Assembly: GCF_900166625.1 (NCBI RefSeq)
Contig: NZ_LT800499.1
Location: 3,119,676-3,183,675 of the forward strand
Source: Halobacillus massiliensis
GTDB taxonomy: Bacteria; Bacillota; Bacilli; Bacillales; Halobacillaceae
Direction: 5' to 3'
DNA length: 64,000 bases
Part shown: positions 42,054-50,354 of the stretch, in pieces
How the letters are laid out: every line of letters starts with the position of its first letter
Numbering within the stretch: the stretch's first letter is position 1
Notes under the pieces: generated by a model
Databases searched by the model: none
What the model saw: the letters and a program-made list of their open reading frames with translations, nothing else
What the model was told of the DNA's origin: nothing
Program-made: the position numbers and the translations under genes

Positions 42054-43274
42054 ATGAAAAAGATTGCAGCTGGATACATTAAAGCTTCGCTCATTAAGAA
42101 GATCACGATTGCCTTAATAATCGGTGTGCTTACTGGCCTGTTTTTCGGTGAAAATGCAGCTGTCTTATCACCGCTAGGAGACTTACTGCTTCGTCTACTG
42201 CAGTTTATTATTCTGCCGCTTATTCTTTTCACCTTAATTATTGGTGTAAACCAGACAAGCCTTCAAAACCTTGGAAGAATGGGCGGGAAAACGTTTCTCT
42301 ACTATTTAGCAACATCGGCGCTTGCCATTCTCGTTGGCATCAGCATAGCAAGCCTCTTTAATCCAGGGTCCGGAGTAAGTTTAAGAGGAAATGAAAGCTT
42401 TGAGTCTCCCGAAAACCCCGGTGTAGTTCAGGTTTTACTCAACATCGTACCTGATAATATGATCACGGCTTTTTCTGAATTAAATTTACTGGGTATTATT
42501 TTCACAGCTCTAGTCTTTGGTTTAGCCGTTTCTTATTTACGCAATTCACCGGATCAGAAAGAGCTGGGAGAACGGCTTTATAACATATTTCATGCCCTTA
42601 ATGAAGCAACTTTAGCAGTAATGAAAGGCATCCTTCAGTATGTACCTATTGGTGTGTTTGCCATAATTGCCGATGTGGTCGGCAGTCAGGGAGCTTCTAA
42701 CTTATTAGAACTTGGCAGCTTTATCGGAGTATTATATGCTGCACTCTTCGTCCAGCTTTGTTTATATACAGTGGCTCTTTTGCTGGTCAGGATAAGACCT
42801 GGCACTTTCTTTAAAGAAGCAAGAACACCTATGGCAACGGCATTTGTTACCCAGAGCAGTTCTGGCACGCTGCCACTCACATTAAATGCCGCACGAAATT
42901 TAGGGTTAAATCAAAGTTTATATGGCTTCAGCCTTCCATTTGGTGCAACTATTAATATGGACGGAGCCGCTATACGAATCGCAGTTTCCGCGGTATTTGC
43001 CGCTAATATTATAAATGAACCTCTCAGCTTTGCAGCAATCCTGCAAGTTGTGATTATCGGTACTCTTGCTTCTGTAGGAACAGCAGGAGTACCTGGGGCC
43101 GGGATTATAATGATTGCAACGGTTTTTACCCAGCTGGGACTGCCGATGGAGGCTGTTGCACTACTAACAGCTGTTGATGTCCTCGTCGGTATGGGTTGTA
43201 CGGCACTCAATGTAACAGGAGATCTTGTTGGGACCTCTCTCATTAATAAAACTGAAAAAAATACAGCTTCGTAA
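42054..43274 (+). CDS. Dicarboxylate/amino acid:cation symporter (DAACS family)
   Basis: 406 residues from the ATG at 42054 (GAGGAGG 8 bases before it; a TTG at 42048 is also in frame). About eight membrane helices plus two re-entrant loops: the TQSSSGTLPLTLNAAR segment (HP1, serine-rich), GATINMDGAA (TM7 NMDG signature) and VGTAGVPGAGIIM (HP2). Family members take up glutamate, aspartate or C4-dicarboxylates with Na+ or H+. The exact substrate is uncertain. Single-gene unit with a strong terminator. Confidence 0.93.
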   Translation: MKKIAAGYIKASLIKKITIALIIGVLTGLFFGENAAVLSPLGDLLLRLLQFIILPLILFTLIIGVNQTSLQNLGRMGGKTFLYYLATSALAILVGISIASLFNPGSGVSLRGNESFESPENPGVVQVLLNIVPDNMITAFSELNLLGIIFTALVFGLAVSYLRNSPDQKELGERLYNIFHALNEATLAVMKGILQYVPIGVFAIIADVVGSQGASNLLELGSFIGVLYAALFVQLCLYTVALLLVRIRPGTFFKEARTPMATAFVTQSSSGTLPLTLNAARNLGLNQSLYGFSLPFGATINMDGAAIRIAVSAVFAANIINEPLSFAAILQVVIIGTLASVGTAGVPGAGIIMIATVFTQLGLPMEAVALLTAVDVLVGMGCTALNVTGDLVGTSLINKTEKNTAS

Positions 43275-43318
43275 AAAGTAAAGCTTGCAGAGAAATCTGT
43301 AAGCTTTACTTTTTATTT
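43273..43318 (+). terminator. Terminator of the DAACS symporter gene
   Basis: Stem AAAAAGTAAAGCTT (43273-43286) / AAGCTTTACTTTTT (43301-43314), extended inward by GCAG/CTGT, followed by ATTTATAA. Confidence 0.9.
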
Positions 43319-43477
43319 ATAATTCATCTAAAAAAAATACTATGCTCCCCTTTCCATGAAAACCCTTTCATACCAGTATCGACAAGAGATGACAAAATAT
43401 TTTCACTTGTACAACTTTTTACAAACCTATTTAATTTATTTTATTTTCTTTTATAATGACTTACACGGAGTTTACAA

Positions 43478-43494
43478 TGTAAATTTTGTTTACA
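43478..43494 (+). promoter_or_regulatory. GlnR/TnrA-like box upstream of the AbgT transporter
   Basis: TGTAA, seven bases, TTACA matches TGTNA-N7-TNACA in full. It overlaps a palindrome TTTACAATGTAAA (43471-43483). The site lies 57 bases before the start codon. Nitrogen control of a p-aminobenzoyl-glutamate or peptide carrier is plausible but unproven. I saw no convincing -35/-10 pair in this AT-rich gap. Confidence 0.5.
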
Positions 43495-43550
43495 ATTTTC
43501 AGAAATCTTAAATTATTGTTAAAGTTTCTGTCAGGGAAGGAGTCGAAATA

Positions 43551-45071
43551 ATGGAAAAGAAACGTCGAGGACTTTTTCAGCGTTTTCTTGATGGGATTGA
43601 ATTCTTAGGAAATAAACTCCCGCATCCTATTACGCTATTTGCTATTTTAGCATTACTTGTTGTATTTGTATCCGCAATTGTTTCAGCTACAGGAGTTTCG
43701 GTTGATCATCCTGGTGAAGATGGAGGAACAGTTGGGGTTAAAAACCTGTTAAGTGGTGAAGGTATTCAGTATATCTTTGAAAGCATGGTCGATAATTTCA
43801 TTGGATTTGCTCCTTTGGGTGTAGTTCTAGCGACGATGCTGGGGATTGGTATCGCTGAAAGAACAGGATTAATCAGTGCCTGCCTTCGAGGATTTGTATT
43901 ATCTGTACCAAGAAGTCTTGTAACTTTAGGTTTAGTATTCGCAGGGATTATGTCCAGCGTTGCTTCTGATGCTGGTTATGTAGTCCTTCCTCCTCTTGGC
44001 GCTGTGATATTTGCAGCTCTTGGAAGACATCCTCTTGCTGGATTAGCCGCCGCTTTTGCCGGTGTATCTGCCGGGTTTAGTGCTAACCTTTTCCTATCTG
44101 CTACAGACCCAATGCTTGGAGAATTAACAATTGATGCAGCTGCTGTAATAGACCCTGCCTATGCGGAAGGTATGAACATTGCGATGAACTATTACTTTAT
44201 TATTGCATCAGTATTTCTTCTTACCATTGTAGGGGCTTTGGTTACTGAGAAGATTGTTGAACCTCGTCTTGGTAAATACAAAGGCGACAATACAGAAGAT
44301 TTAAAAGGACTTGAACCCATTGAAAGAAAAGGTTTGATTTGGTCAGGTATTTCCCTCCTTATCGCAGCGGCTGCCTTCTCATTACTAATCCTGCCGCCTG
44401 ATGCAGTGATGAGAGGAGAAGATGGAGCTATTGTGCAATCACCTTTCATGAGTTCACTCGTACCGATTATAGCGATCTTATTCTTTATCCCAGGACTTGT
44501 ATACGGTAAAGTTACAAAAACAATCCGTAACGATAAAGATGTAGCTGATCAGCTTTCCGATACTATGGCTTCCATGGGAATGTTTATTGTACTTGCCTTC
44601 ACGGCCGGTCAATTTGTTGCTTACTTCACCGAGTCTAACATGGGTATTGTACTAGGAGTATTTGGCGCTGAATTCCTGGAATCTATTAATCTCTCAGGAA
44701 TCCCACTAATTATTGCCTTTATGCTTGTAGCTGGTTTTATCAACTTATTTATTGGTAGTGCCTCAGCTAAATGGGCAATGATGGCTCCCGTGTTTGTACC
44801 AATTATGATGCAGCTTGGCTATTCACCTGAGCTCACTCAAATGGCTTATCGTGTAGCTGATTCATCTACAAACATCATTACACCGCTCATGACCTATTTT
44901 GCGATCATTATCGCATTTGCTCAGAAGTATGATAAAAAAATGGGTATTGGAACTATGATTTCTGTAATGTTCCCTTATTCCATCATATTCTTCGTTACAT
45001 GGGGACTGCTCCTCATCGTGTGGATGCTCTTTGGCATAAATCTTGGACCAGGATCTCCAATCCATTATTAA
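43551..45071 (+). CDS. AbgT-family p-aminobenzoyl-glutamate transporter
   Basis: 506 residues with about 11-13 membrane segments. Family signature stretches are GNKLPHPITLFAILA near the start, FAPLGVVLATMLGIGIAERTGL near 85-106, VASDAGYVVLPPLGAVIF, FSANLFLSATDPML and GSASAKWAMMAPVFVP. AbgT of E. coli imports p-aminobenzoyl-glutamate; other members (MtrF, YdaH) export sulfonamides. No abgAB hydrolase genes are adjacent. A GlnR/TnrA-like box lies upstream. RBS GGAAGGAG. Confidence 0.92.
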   Translation: MEKKRRGLFQRFLDGIEFLGNKLPHPITLFAILALLVVFVSAIVSATGVSVDHPGEDGGTVGVKNLLSGEGIQYIFESMVDNFIGFAPLGVVLATMLGIGIAERTGLISACLRGFVLSVPRSLVTLGLVFAGIMSSVASDAGYVVLPPLGAVIFAALGRHPLAGLAAAFAGVSAGFSANLFLSATDPMLGELTIDAAAVIDPAYAEGMNIAMNYYFIIASVFLLTIVGALVTEKIVEPRLGKYKGDNTEDLKGLEPIERKGLIWSGISLLIAAAAFSLLILPPDAVMRGEDGAIVQSPFMSSLVPIIAILFFIPGLVYGKVTKTIRNDKDVADQLSDTMASMGMFIVLAFTAGQFVAYFTESNMGIVLGVFGAEFLESINLSGIPLIIAFMLVAGFINLFIGSASAKWAMMAPVFVPIMMQLGYSPELTQMAYRVADSSTNIITPLMTYFAIIIAFAQKYDKKMGIGTMISVMFPYSIIFFVTWGLLLIVWMLFGINLGPGSPIHY

Positions 45072-45074
45072 TAT

Positions 45075-45118
45075 AAACGCCTTATCCTTTTTTGTAAGGA
45101 TAAGGCGTTTATTTTTTT
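45075..45118 (+). terminator. Terminator of the AbgT-family gene
   Basis: Perfect 15-bp stem AAACGCCTTATCCTT (45075-45089) / AAGGATAAGGCGTTT (45096-45110), followed by ATTTTTTT. Confidence 0.92.
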
Positions 45119-45179
45119 ACCTCTTAAGCCAAAATTAGGGGAATACTAATGAACTACTCTTCCAAAAGAGAGTTCTCTC

Positions 45180-45266
45180 CTATTTTGTGCGTTTACCCTG
45201 TTCCCCTTTTTGACGTTTTAAGGCATTTATATCTTCTTTGCTTTTGTTTTTTGCTTTTTTACCCAT
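45180..45266 (-). CDS. Small basic protein of 28 residues
   Basis: A 28-codon frame: MGKKAKNKSKEDINALKRQK, then GEQGKRTK. AAGGAGGAGAT ends 3 bases before the ATG. The product is very lysine-rich with no membrane segment, like short basic Bacillaceae proteins of unknown role. It lies alone between the AbgT gene and the TatD-like gene. No family is recognised; size and RBS are the main support. Confidence 0.55.
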   Translation of the reverse strand: MGKKAKNKSKEDINALKRQKGEQGKRTK

Positions 45267-45387
45267 AGGATCTCCTCCTTTATTAGTAGTTTGAGCTTTT
45301 TTATTAATAAACATGTCTATTTATTGAATTCTAAAATATGGTATGTCATGCTCTAAAAAAAGAAAAATATGTGAAAAGGGGACTAAG

Positions 45388-46164
45388 ATGAAATTTCCGA
45401 TTATCGATGCCCACATTCATTTTGATATGTATGAAAAGCATGAAAGGCAGCAAATAATTGAGGACCTCTTGAAGGAAAAGATCGAAGCGATGATTTCTGT
45501 ATCCAATAACTATACCTCTGCTGTTGAAAACCTGCGCCTGAATAAAACCTACCCTCAAATAAAACCGGCTGCCGGGTATCACCCTGAACAGCCGCTTCCT
45601 TCAAAGAAAGAAACAGCGGATATTGTAGATCTTATTTTTAAAGAAAAGGATAACTTTTATGCAATTGGAGAAGTCGGGCTTCCTTATTATTTACGGAAAA
45701 AAGGCAAAGTTTCCAATTTGAAAGAGTATATAAATATGTTAGAGACCTATATAGACTTAGCAAAACAGCTGGATAAACCCATCATTTGCCATGCCGTATA
45801 CGAAGATGCAAACATTGTACTAGACCTATTAAAAAAGCATTCTGTGGAAAAAGCTCATTTCCATTGGTTTAAAGGTTCCGACCATACACTTGAACAAATA
45901 AGAAAAGCGGGTTATTTCATTTCAGTTACTCCGGACTCCTGTTATGAAAAGGAAATCCAGCACATCGTCTCTAAGTTCCCGCTTGAATATTTGATGGTGG
46001 AAACAGACGGACCCTGGCCTTTTAAAGGGGAGTTCGAGAAGGAACTTACCCATCCCCGCATGATTCATGAATCGATTCAAATCATCAGTAATATAAAACA
46101 GCTGGAACCGAGCGATGTTTATAATAGACTGCTGAAAAACACAAAAAAATTTTATCAATGTTAA
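45388..46164 (+). CDS. TatD-family / amidohydrolase-like metal-dependent hydrolase
   Basis: 258 residues from the ATG at 45388, 6 bases after AAAAGGGG; upstream in-frame codons to 45343 lack an RBS. TIM-barrel metal site: IIDAHIHFD near 5-13, AAGYHPEQ near 58, GEVGLPYY near 92 with the bridging Glu, ICHAVYED near 132, FHWFKGS near 158 and VETDGPWPF near 205. TatD proteins are 3'-5' DNA exonucleases/hydrolases; this one is a divergent member, so the substrate is open. Confidence 0.85.
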   Translation: MKFPIIDAHIHFDMYEKHERQQIIEDLLKEKIEAMISVSNNYTSAVENLRLNKTYPQIKPAAGYHPEQPLPSKKETADIVDLIFKEKDNFYAIGEVGLPYYLRKKGKVSNLKEYINMLETYIDLAKQLDKPIICHAVYEDANIVLDLLKKHSVEKAHFHWFKGSDHTLEQIRKAGYFISVTPDSCYEKEIQHIVSKFPLEYLMVETDGPWPFKGEFEKELTHPRMIHESIQIISNIKQLEPSDVYNRLLKNTKKFYQC

Positions 46165-46190
46165 AAAGCCGCTGAACCAGCGGCTTTATG
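46163..46190. terminator. Bidirectional terminator between convergent genes
   Basis: Stem AAAGCCGCTG (46165-46174) / CAGCGGCTTT (46178-46187), loop AAC, between the TatD-like gene and the ABC substrate-binding protein gene. Confidence 0.85.
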
Positions 46191-47276
46191 CTACTCTTCA
46201 TATTCACCGATAACTTCAACGGCTTTTTCAGTAATCGACGTATCAATTGATTTTTCAAAATCAAACTCGCCGCGGGTTGCCCCATTTTTCTCATACATTT
46301 CATACTGTTTCTTAATATCATCTATAAACATTTTCCCATCAGGATCTAAACCAGTGACGGATACCTTTTCCCAAACAGAAGGATCTTTTAATGCGGTATG
46401 TTTCGTCATGATCTCAATAATTTCTTCTTTTCCTTCTCCTTTATTAAAAGCATCATTATAATCACGAACACCTTTTAAATAAGCCGCCATAAACCTTAAG
46501 GAAACATCCTCTTCTTTTTCTAAAAACACCGGAGAAGCAAGCACCATTGCAATTTGAGCATTAGGTGCAAAGTCTGTCGCATCCTTGAAGCGAGTATGAA
46601 TCCCTTTTTCAACACCCTGTGTAATTAACGGTTCAATTTGAAGAGCCGCATCTATCGTGCCATTTCCCATCGCAGCCAGCATGTTTCCAAAGTCAGACAT
46701 AAGCACAAATTCCACATCATCCTCCGACAAACCGGCATGTTTAAGCATCTCATGATAAATATAATCATCCACCGCGTTCTTTGAAGAAACGGCTATTTTC
46801 CTGCCCTTTAAATCTGAATAGTCCTTAATCTCATCTTCAAGGCCTTTGCGGATCACAAAAGAAAAATAGGATTTGCCTTTCACATAATGCCCTTTATCGG
46901 CTACTATTTTTACATCAATTCCCTGAGCAATCGCATTAAAGAATGAACTTGTAGAGATACCTCCGGCAATGTCCACCTCCCCAGCTGCCAGTGCTGGAAG
47001 CATATCATCACTGTTGGCAAACTGAGTAAATTCTACGTCTATGTTATAATCCTCAAAATACCCTTTTTCTTTAGCAATATAAAAACCGGCCCCAGATGCA
47101 GCGCCATCCTCTGCAATCAACACCTTCGTTTTCTTGCTTAAAGGAGCTAAATCGCCAGTTGGCGGGTCACCACTCACTTCTTTTACTTCCTTCTCTTCCC
47201 CCTTACAGCCTGCCAGTAAAAGAATTAATAAAACCATCGGGATGAAAAACAGTTTAGTCAGCTTTTTCACATTCAT
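46191..47276 (-). CDS. ABC transporter substrate-binding lipoprotein, NitT/TauT type
   Basis: 361 residues. Lipoprotein signal peptide with lipobox LLAGC (Cys24), then an SsuA/THI5-like periplasmic-binding fold: KTKVLIAEDGAASGAGFYIAKEKGYFEDYNIDVEF, LAAGEVDIAGGIS, and GRKIAVSSKNAVDDYIYHEML. Members bind sulfonates, taurine, nitrate or pyrimidine thiamine precursors; the ligand cannot be told here. It is encoded last in permease-ATPase-binding protein order, 12 bases after the ATPase gene. No thi-box or S-box lies upstream of the operon. Confidence 0.9.
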   Translation of the reverse strand: MNVKKLTKLFFIPMVLLILLLAGCKGEEKEVKEVSGDPPTGDLAPLSKKTKVLIAEDGAASGAGFYIAKEKGYFEDYNIDVEFTQFANSDDMLPALAAGEVDIAGGISTSSFFNAIAQGIDVKIVADKGHYVKGKSYFSFVIRKGLEDEIKDYSDLKGRKIAVSSKNAVDDYIYHEMLKHAGLSEDDVEFVLMSDFGNMLAAMGNGTIDAALQIEPLITQGVEKGIHTRFKDATDFAPNAQIAMVLASPVFLEKEEDVSLRFMAAYLKGVRDYNDAFNKGEGKEEIIEIMTKHTALKDPSVWEKVSVTGLDPDGKMFIDDIKKQYEMYEKNGATRGEFDFEKSIDTSITEKAVEVIGEYEE

Positions 47277-47288
47277 CCATCACCTTTC

Positions 47289-48062
47289 TTACACTCTAGA
47301 GCCTTGAACTTCTTCCTGAAGATGTTTCCAGATTTCCACAAAGTGCTCCGCCATCACAGGATCTGCCCGCACCTGTTCCATAGTTCTCGGTCTTGGTAAG
47401 TCGATTACTTTCTCATCAATTATTCTTCCGGGCTGGGAGGTCATCAGCAGAATTCTGTCACTAAGCAGCAAAGCTTCATCAATGCTGTGTGTAATGAACA
47501 AGACCGTCTTTTTTGTCTCAGACCAAATATTTAGAAGCTCTTCCTGAAGAATAAATTTATTCTGTTCATCCAGAGCAGCAAAGGGTTCATCCATTAATAA
47601 TATTTCAGGATCATTTGCAAATGCCCGGGCAATACTTACTCGCTGTTTCATTCCTCCTGAAAGCTCTTTAGGATACAGCTTTGCAAAGTTAGTAAGTCCG
47701 ACTTTTTCTAAATAATAATCTGTTCGCTCTTTTATAACTTTCTTCGGAAGATGTCTCATTTTCAATCCAAATGCTACATTTTCTTCAACCGTCAGCCACG
47801 GAATAACGCCCCGTTCCTGAAAAACCATGGACTGCAGCGGACGATCTTGATTTCCTGTAGCAATTGTAAAATCACCCGTACTTGGAGTTTCCAAATCGGC
47901 TAGAATCCGAAGCAATGTCGTTTTTCCGCATCCGCTTGGGCCGACTAAACAAACAAACTCTCCGTCTTCTATATTTAACGAAATGTTTTGCAATGCCGTA
48001 ACACTGCTGCCTTTTTTATAAAAAACCTTCGTCAGATCGTTAATTGAGATTTTATTCCCCAT
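47289..48062 (-). CDS. ABC transporter ATP-binding protein, NitT/TauT type
   Basis: 257 residues. Walker A GPSGCGKTT near 39-47, Q-loop VFQERGVIPWLTVEENV near 80-96, signature LSGGMKQRVSIARAF near 134-148, Walker B ILLMDEPFAALDE near 154-166, H-loop ITHSIDEA. Q-loop sequence and length are those of SsuB/TauB-like proteins. It powers the transporter with the permease at 48082 and the binding protein at 46191. Confidence 0.95.
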   Translation of the reverse strand: MGNKISINDLTKVFYKKGSSVTALQNISLNIEDGEFVCLVGPSGCGKTTLLRILADLETPSTGDFTIATGNQDRPLQSMVFQERGVIPWLTVEENVAFGLKMRHLPKKVIKERTDYYLEKVGLTNFAKLYPKELSGGMKQRVSIARAFANDPEILLMDEPFAALDEQNKFILQEELLNIWSETKKTVLFITHSIDEALLLSDRILLMTSQPGRIIDEKVIDLPRPRTMEQVRADPVMAEHFVEIWKHLQEEVQGSRV

Positions 48063-48081
48063 AAACTCCCCCCCTTTATAA

Positions 48082-48888
48082 CTAACGCCAAGGAATTAGC
48101 TTCTTCTGAAAACCTCGCAGGATCAATGAAAACAAGTAGCCAAAAAATGAAATCAGCACTAATCCTACATACATTTCCTGAAGAAGAAAGGCTTTGTACG
48201 AGGTCCATATCAAGTAGCCAATCCCGGAGGTAGCTCCCATCATTTCAGCAGCTACAATCGTTAGAAGCGCAATTGCCTGCCCCATCTGTATGCCTTCAAG
48301 CATGACGGGAAGCGACCCTGGAAGAGCGATCTTAAAGAAAAAGTTTTTTGAATCTGCTCCATAGTTTTTTGCCACATCAAGATAGATACGGTCAATATTC
48401 ACAACGCCTGCAACTGTATTAATGACCACAGGGAAAAACACACTGCCCGCAATAGTAACAATTTTTGAAACTTCTCCAACTCCAAAGAGAATCAATATAA
48501 TTGGCAATAAAGCTAATGTAGGTATCGGCATCAAAGCCATAATTAAAGGCGAGAAAAAATGACGCACAGGGGAATAAAGCCCCATGACCAGTCCAATGGC
48601 TATTGCCGGAATAACGCCAAGCAGAAAACCGGCGAAAATACGGAATAAAGAAATACCTATATGACTGAACAGCTCACCACTTGTCCCCATCACTAAAAAT
48701 GTTCGAATAATATCCGTCGGCGGTGGAAAAAACCGCGCATCTACCAGCCCGGTACGAGATAAAAATTCCCAGAGCATCAAAATAAAGATCGGCGATGATA
48801 TTGTAAGTATTTGCTTTAAACGGCTCTTCAGCTGCCTTTTTTTCCACTCCTCCCGTTCGACTACAACCGGATTTTGTGTATATTCCAT
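48082..48888 (-). CDS. ABC transporter permease, NitT/TauT (SsuC-like) type
   Basis: 268 residues, six membrane segments, with the EAA-type loop seen as AKNYGADSKNFFFKIALPGSLPVMLEGIQMG near 170-200, which contacts the ATPase. First gene of the three-gene transporter operon. The start has RBS GAGGTGG upstream. Confidence 0.94.
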   Translation of the reverse strand: MEYTQNPVVVEREEWKKRQLKSRLKQILTISSPIFILMLWEFLSRTGLVDARFFPPPTDIIRTFLVMGTSGELFSHIGISLFRIFAGFLLGVIPAIAIGLVMGLYSPVRHFFSPLIMALMPIPTLALLPIILILFGVGEVSKIVTIAGSVFFPVVINTVAGVVNIDRIYLDVAKNYGADSKNFFFKIALPGSLPVMLEGIQMGQAIALLTIVAAEMMGATSGIGYLIWTSYKAFLLQEMYVGLVLISFFGYLFSLILRGFQKKLIPWR

Positions 48889-48956
48889 CCTTCACCACCT
48901 CTTTTGACAACATATGTGACTGCGCCTAGATGTGTGAAAGGATCGAATTATTCCCA

Positions 48957-48995
48957 ACAAAAAAAGACTGCCTGCGGGAGAAAGTCTTTTTTTGA
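48957..48995 (-). terminator. Terminator of the thioesterase/unknown gene pair
   Basis: Stem AAAAAAAGACT (48960-48970) / AGTCTTTTTT (48984-48993), T-rich on the minus strand. It lies 50 bases downstream of the gene ending at 49045 and upstream of the ABC operon. Confidence 0.82.
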
Positions 48996-49044
48996 TAGGA
49001 AGCTTATCAGCTCTTAATTCGCAGCTGAAGCCTAAGTATTCCAG

Positions 49045-49419
49045 TCATTTTATAAAAGTAGATCCTTGAATTAATTCCGGCTTGGCTCCCAGAATTAGAA
49101 GAAATATCTTCGATTCGCCTACCTTGCTATTTCTTCTCAGCAGCTCCTTCACTTCGTTAATATCTTCATGTTCTTTAAGCTGCTGAACTTCTTTCTGATA
49201 CAAATCTAAAATAGAATCTCTAACAAATTTCGGTTTATATTCAGGGAGTTCTTCATCCATCAAAAGGGAGCCCATATATCCATATTTGAGCTGCATCTGC
49301 CTTGTCAAACTAACGACATGTGTCAGCTGTTCATACAGATCCTCATTATTACTTCTCAGTTCTTCAATATCTTCTTTAGCTTTCCGAACATCATTTAGGC
49401 CCGCCATAACTTGTGCCAT
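49045..49419 (-). CDS. Protein of unknown function, coupled to acyl-CoA thioesterase
   Basis: 124 residues from the ATG at 49419, whose A is shared with the thioesterase TAA stop (TAATG), with AAGGGAG 10 bases upstream. It is mainly helical and charged (KAKEDIEELRSNNEDLYEQL may be a coiled coil, residues about 12-40); a hydrophobic KIFLLILGAKPELI stretch is near the end. No recognised family. Translational coupling suggests a role linked to the hotdog enzyme, but this is inference. Confidence 0.6.
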   Translation of the reverse strand: MAQVMAGLNDVRKAKEDIEELRSNNEDLYEQLTHVVSLTRQMQLKYGYMGSLLMDEELPEYKPKFVRDSILDLYQKEVQQLKEHEDINEVKELLRRNSKVGESKIFLLILGAKPELIQGSTFIK

Positions 49420-49952
49420 TACGCATACACTCCCTTTTCCCAAGGTTTTTCTAATGCAATGATTTCAGTTAATTGTTTGCTGTGCTTTCTTCTGCTTCTT
49501 CTTGTTTCAGCACGCTCTTTTCCTGATTCATATAGGAATTTCTCTTCTTCCGTTTCAGGAACAATTTCCGGCACCTTGACCGGCTTTTTGTTTTCATCTA
49601 AAGCCACAAAGGTTAAAAAGGCGGTAGCAGCCATACGGCGTTCACCAGTGATCATGTCTTCCGCGATAACTTTGCAAAAGATTTCCATTGATTTGTTGCC
49701 CGTATAGGAGACAAATGATTCGACGCAGACAGAATCTGTCTGGTGGATCGGGTAAAGAAAATCAATAGAATCTGTGGAGGCTGTCACGCATTCTTTCACT
49801 CTGGCATGTCTGCGGGCGGATAATGTAGCATTATTATCAAGTTTCTTCATAAGAACTCCGCCGAACAATGTATTATAATTATTTAAATCATTAATCATGA
49901 CTTGGTCTGTATTTACAATCAGGCTTTCTTTCGGGCTTTTTGTTTCTGTCAT
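49419..49952 (-). CDS. ykhA: Acyl-CoA thioesterase, hotdog fold (YkhA-like)
   Basis: 177 residues from the ATG at 49952; a TTG at 49964 lies immediately behind GGAG and is less likely. The hotdog helix region DLNNYNTLFGGVLMKKLDNNA near 21-41 holds the catalytic Asp/Asn of the BACH/YkhA group; DSIDFLYPIHQTD and MAATAFLTFVALDENKKP complete the fold. It hydrolyses fatty acyl-CoA. The N-terminus and length match B. subtilis YkhA (about 172 residues). Confidence 0.9.
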   Translation of the reverse strand: MTETKSPKESLIVNTDQVMINDLNNYNTLFGGVLMKKLDNNATLSARRHARVKECVTASTDSIDFLYPIHQTDSVCVESFVSYTGNKSMEIFCKVIAEDMITGERRMAATAFLTFVALDENKKPVKVPEIVPETEEEKFLYESGKERAETRRSRRKHSKQLTEIIALEKPWEKGVYA

Positions 49953-50111
49953 AACCTGTTTCAACTCCGTTTCAAAATATGATTCTACTTAAGTGTAAAA
50001 CTCACTTTCCAGCATGTGAAATAGTTATTTCTCATTGGTTATATAGATAAAATCTATGCAAATGCTTTCATTCATGCTCTGTGGGAATGATGTTATCTAA
50101 AATCGTCCATA

Positions 50112-50141
50112 AAAAAAACTCCTCATTCATGAGGAGTTTTC
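50112..50141 (-). terminator. Intrinsic terminator downstream of the LysR gene
   Basis: Stem AAAACTCCTCA (50115-50125) / TGAGGAGTTTT (50130-50140), loop TTCA, followed by eight T on the minus strand. It lies 210 bases beyond the LysR stop; the repeat remnant at 50299-50354 lies between them. In 50142-50298 I see no gene. Confidence 0.8.
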
Positions 50142-50298
50142 ATCTGCAGGTGGATAATGAACCGACTTTGGGTGTTGTTATTTCCTCTTTATGAAAAGGG
50201 CAAAGCCTGTGCTTTTTACTTTGAACAGAACTAAGAGGTGGGAAAACAGCATGCTGGAGGGTCAGCATACTGCTCTAATGGAATTAGCCTCTACTTAC

Positions 50299-50354
50299 GT
50301 TCCGTACTCTAAATAAACATAAAGGGTCGGGGGCGAGACTTCTAAGGAAGCTCA
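50299..50354. repeat. Truncated, internally deleted type B repeat
   Basis: GTTCCGTA (50299-50306), AAGGGTCGGGGGCGAGACTTCTA and then AGGAAGCTCA: the left end and core start of unit B joined directly to its GGAAGCTCA block, with the middle deleted. Its right edge runs into the stop codon of the LysR gene (TCA, 50352-50354). A further vague match to unit A flanks is at 50225-50250. Confidence 0.65.
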
